Assembly: GCA_963722715.1 (NCBI GenBank)
Contig: CAVROA010000010.1
Span: forward strand, 1 to 64,000
Direction of reading: 5' to 3'
DNA length: 64,000 nucleotides
DNA from: DASQGA01 sp963722715
Lineage (GTDB): Bacteria; Actinomycetota; Thermoleophilia; Gaiellales; Gaiellaceae
Shown here: piece after piece, positions 62,436-64,000 of the stretch
Layout of the letters: every line of letters begins with the position of its first letter
Numbering within the stretch: the first letter of the stretch is position 1
Translations under genes and position numbers: made by a program
The notes under the pieces: generated by a model
What the model was told of the DNA's origin: nothing
The model's database searches: none
The model's input: only the letters and a program-made list of their open reading frames with translations

Positions 62436-62951
62436 TCACGCGGGGCGGACGGTCTGCTCCCGATACGAGGGTGTGAGCTCGGTCCATCGAGTGCGCCAGT
62501 CAGTGGGCTCTCGTCCCGCGCCATAGGCAGCGAGGTCCTCGAGGTGCGCCTGCCAACCGGCTCCGTGTGCGGCGAGTTCTTCCAGCGGAATTCCACGCTC
62601 TTCGACCACGAGTCTCGTCTGGTCGCCGTCGGCGACGAGCACGGCCTCAATGACGGTCTCTTCCTCCCGTCCTGGGGTCATGGTCACGAGCAGGTAGCGC
62701 GGAGGTTCGCACGCGTCAACTCGGCCGGGACCTTCCCATCCGCTCGTGAAGGTCGCTCGGAACGCGCCACCGAGACGTAGGTCGCCCTCGACCTCGGCGA
62801 TCCAGCGAGCCAGGCGCTGCGCGTCGGTGAGTGCCGACCACAGGTCGTCGATGCCGGTGTCGTAGCTGCCCTCCATGCGGACGACGCCCCTACCGTCAAC
62901 AGAGCGCAGCGTCCCCGTGATGCGGGTGTTCGTTCGGGTCTCTTCGGTCAT
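62436..62951 (-). CDS. SRPBCC/AHSA1-domain protein
   Basis: A 171-residue START-like (SRPBCC, AHSA1 group) protein: I-D-D-L-W-S-A-L-T-D-A-Q-R-L-A-R-W entry helix, G-W-E-G-P-G-R-V and a long closing helix. AHSA1-type proteins bind hydrophobic ligands. It pairs with an ArsR regulator whose stop overlaps its ATG by 4 bp, a very common genomic pairing in which the regulator controls the binding protein. The ATG at 62951 is chosen because of that overlap. Confidence 0.88.
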   Translation of the reverse strand: MTEETRTNTRITGTLRSVDGRGVVRMEGSYDTGIDDLWSALTDAQRLARWIAEVEGDLRLGGAFRATFTSGWEGPGRVDACEPPRYLLVTMTPGREEETVIEAVLVADGDQTRLVVEERGIPLEELAAHGAGWQAHLEDLAAYGAGREPTDWRTRWTELTPSYREQTVRPA

Positions 62952-63268
62952 GTCACCCTCCTCTTCTTTCCTCGGGCGATTTCGGTGTGCAGGGCGTTCA
63001 TGCGCGACTCCCACAGAGATCGGTAGGGGCTCAGCCATTCGTCGACTTCTGCGAGCGGCTCGGGACGCAGGTTGTACACCCGAAACTGCGCTTCCTTGCG
63101 CACGTCGACGAGGCCGGCCTCACGCAGGACTCGCAGGTGTCGCGAGACGCCCGGACGAGCGATCGGCAGCAGTGCGGCCAGCTCACCCACGGTGGCGGGA
63201 CCGTCGTTGAGCGCCTCCAGCACGGTTCGTCGGCTTGCGTCCGACAGCGCCTGCAGCACCGTATCCAT
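62948..63268 (-). CDS. ArsR-family transcriptional regulator
   Basis: A 106-residue ArsR/SmtB-type winged helix: L-Q-A-L-S-D-A-S-R-R-T-V-L-E-A-L at the N-terminus and recognition region R-P-G-V-S-R-H-L-R-V-L-R-E-A-G-L-V. No metal-binding Cys motif, as expected for the SRPBCC-linked subgroup. Its promoter directly precedes the ATG, leaving a leaderless mRNA, and overlaps a perfect palindrome that is its likely operator. Confidence 0.92.
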   Translation of the reverse strand: MDTVLQALSDASRRTVLEALNDGPATVGELAALLPIARPGVSRHLRVLREAGLVDVRKEAQFRVYNLRPEPLAEVDEWLSPYRSLWESRMNALHTEIARGKKRRVT

Positions 63269-63275
63269 GGGCCTA

Positions 63276-63305
63276 TATGTACCATATTGGGTACGTACCC
63301 GTCAA
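63276..63305 (-). promoter_or_regulatory. promoter and palindromic operator of the ArsR-SRPBCC pair
   Basis: On the minus strand TTGACG (63300-63305), 18-bp spacer, TACATA (63276-63281), and only 7 nt to the ArsR ATG. The spacer holds the perfect palindrome GGGTACGTACCC (63289-63300). A second GTACC arm (63279-63283) faces it across ATATTG. Binding here would block polymerase. Confidence 0.6.
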
Positions 63306-63520
63306 GTTACATACGAAGAGCTTCGGCGACACGAACTCTTGCAATGCTCCAGTTCGCGGTCCGCGTTCAGGGGACATTCCCGCACACTCGCCAACCCAGC
63401 TGAGTTCCAGGGCAGTCCCTATAGCGTCGTTTTCGTTCTGGCGCTGAACTGGCGTCAGGAGCTAGGGCCGATGCCGCCCGCTAGGCCACGAATCCCGCTT
63501 GCACAGGCGAATCGTGGCGA

Positions 63521-63593
63521 TGGAGCGTACCGGGATCGAACCGGTGACCTCCGGCTTGCAAAGCCGGCGCTCTCCCAGCTGAGCTAACGCCCC
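63521..63593 (-). tRNA. tRNA-Ala (anticodon UGC)
   Basis: A 73-nt tRNA without encoded CCA. Acceptor arm GGGGCGT/ACGCTCC with one G-U pair, D-arm GCTC-AGCTGGGA-GAGC, anticodon arm GCCGG-CTTTGCAA-GCCGG with anticodon TGC, T-arm ACCGG-TTCGATC-CCGGT, and discriminator A. No intron. The 250 bp between it and the ArsR promoter hold nothing I can assign. Confidence 0.95.
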
Positions 63594-63641
63594 GCGCACA
63601 CGCGAGTCTAGCGCTGCCCCGCGATGCCCCGGCCCAGGGCT

Positions 63642-64000
63642 CTAGACGGACAGCTGCGTCACGGGGAGGCCGAAGCGCTCGTAGGCCGCGCTCGCGCTGT
63701 CCTTTTCGAGCCACCCCTGCTCGTCCCCGCTCTCGGTCACGATCACGATCTGGTCTGCCGGAAAGGTTCGCAGGGCGTCCTCGACCGCCTGGACAGGATC
63801 GCTGTCCCCCACCTCTGCCTCGACCGTAGCTGCCGGCTTTACTGCCTCTGCCGCCTGGTCGGCCTGCTCAGCGGCTTCCTCGCGCGCCTCGTCCTCATCG
63901 TTTGTGAGCCATTGAAGCCGCGATACGTCTGAGGCCGGGGCGACGATCTTCACCTCCGCATTCTCGTCGTCCACGTGGCGAAGAACCTCTTCGCGAAGTG
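63642..64000 (-). CDS. hypothetical nucleotide-binding-like protein, cut by window end
   Basis: The C-terminal part of a gene whose start lies beyond 64000. The visible part reads L-R-E-E-V-L-R-H-V-D-D-E-N-A-E-V-K-I-V-A-P-A, then a Glu/Ala-rich linker with A-T-V-E-A-E-V-G-D-S-D-P-V-Q-A-V, F-P-A-D-Q-I-V-I-V-T-E-S and a final F-G-L-P-V-T-Q-L. The strand-helix pattern resembles universal-stress-protein-type alpha/beta halves, but the usual ATP motif is not in view. Family uncertain. It lies just beyond the tRNA-Ala gene on the same strand. Confidence 0.6.
   Translation of the reverse strand, partial: LREEVLRHVDDENAEVKIVAPASDVSRLQWLTNDEDEAREEAAEQADQAAEAVKPAATVEAEVGDSDPVQAVEDALRTFPADQIVIVTESGDEQGWLEKDSASAAYERFGLPVTQLSV

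Overview
This 64 kb window is compact, high-GC chromosomal DNA from a bacterium. The gene content points to an uncultured actinobacterium, most plausibly of the Thermoleophilia (Gaiellales/Solirubrobacterales side): a dnaK-grpE-dnaJ-hspR-clpB heat-shock operon with an HspR repressor, inositol-phosphate synthase beside a CDP-alcohol phosphotransferase, and very large Ser/Thr-kinase and class III cyclase proteins. The lineage is an inference from gene content, not from a marker phylogeny. There is one tRNA (Ala, UGC), no rRNA, no CRISPR, and no insertion sequence or prophage that I can recognise. No gene-free stretch exceeds 300 bases.

Layout. 0-5 kb: pseudouridine catabolism (psuK-psuG), a frameshifted M14 carboxypeptidase, a MepA-like endopeptidase, a cytochrome P460-like lipoprotein, a cupin and a frameshifted TetR regulator. 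5-13 kb: three small genes, then the heat-shock operon read leftwards. 13-20 kb: PLP decarboxylase, EamA transporter, moaA, and a 1307-residue protein joining Ser/Thr kinase, cyclase, membrane segment, beta-propeller and solute-binding domain. 20-25.5 kb: an inositol-lipid cluster made of an Aur1-like PAP2 enzyme, a CDP-alcohol phosphotransferase, an inositol-phosphate synthase with two N-terminal ribbon-helix-helix units, a GNAT enzyme and a GT4-PHP fusion. 25.5-36 kb: a UDG-fold protein, a presenilin-like membrane protein, LtrA, an RlmD-type methyltransferase, YjbQ, a zincin, a cPGS-like GTPase, carbamate kinase, ornithine carbamoyltransferase, rhomboid and a small zincin. 36-44 kb: a giant GAF/PAS histidine kinase, an AI-2E-family permease, MsrA, and HIRAN and SLATT proteins. 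44-49 kb: hydantoinase/oxoprolinase A and B (B frameshifted), an NAD-binding protein and DUF378. 49-64 kb: a CarH-like B12 photoreceptor regulator, two RTX-repeat secreted proteins, a frameshifted TIR-WD40 protein, a cNMP-binding protein, a cyclase-ATPase-TPR giant, a DUF885 zincin, an ArsR-SRPBCC pair, tRNA-Ala, and a gene cut by the window end.

Three themes stand out. (1) Unusual domain fusions: the kinase-cyclase-propeller-binding-protein receptor, the RHH-RHH-inositol synthase with a matching palindrome just upstream, the GT4-PHP protein, and a candidate GxGD intramembrane protease. (2) Expression signals: at least eleven genes, most of them at the head of a transcription unit, have no Shine-Dalgarno but carry a TAnnnT hexamer 6-8 nt before the start codon, which points to widespread leaderless transcription. 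(3) Four genes (M14 peptidase, TetR, hydantoinase B, TIR-WD40) are each broken by exactly one extra base, and the histidine kinase would regain a stop codon by the same change. This is more likely assembly or sequencing error than decay, and should be settled before calling them pseudogenes.
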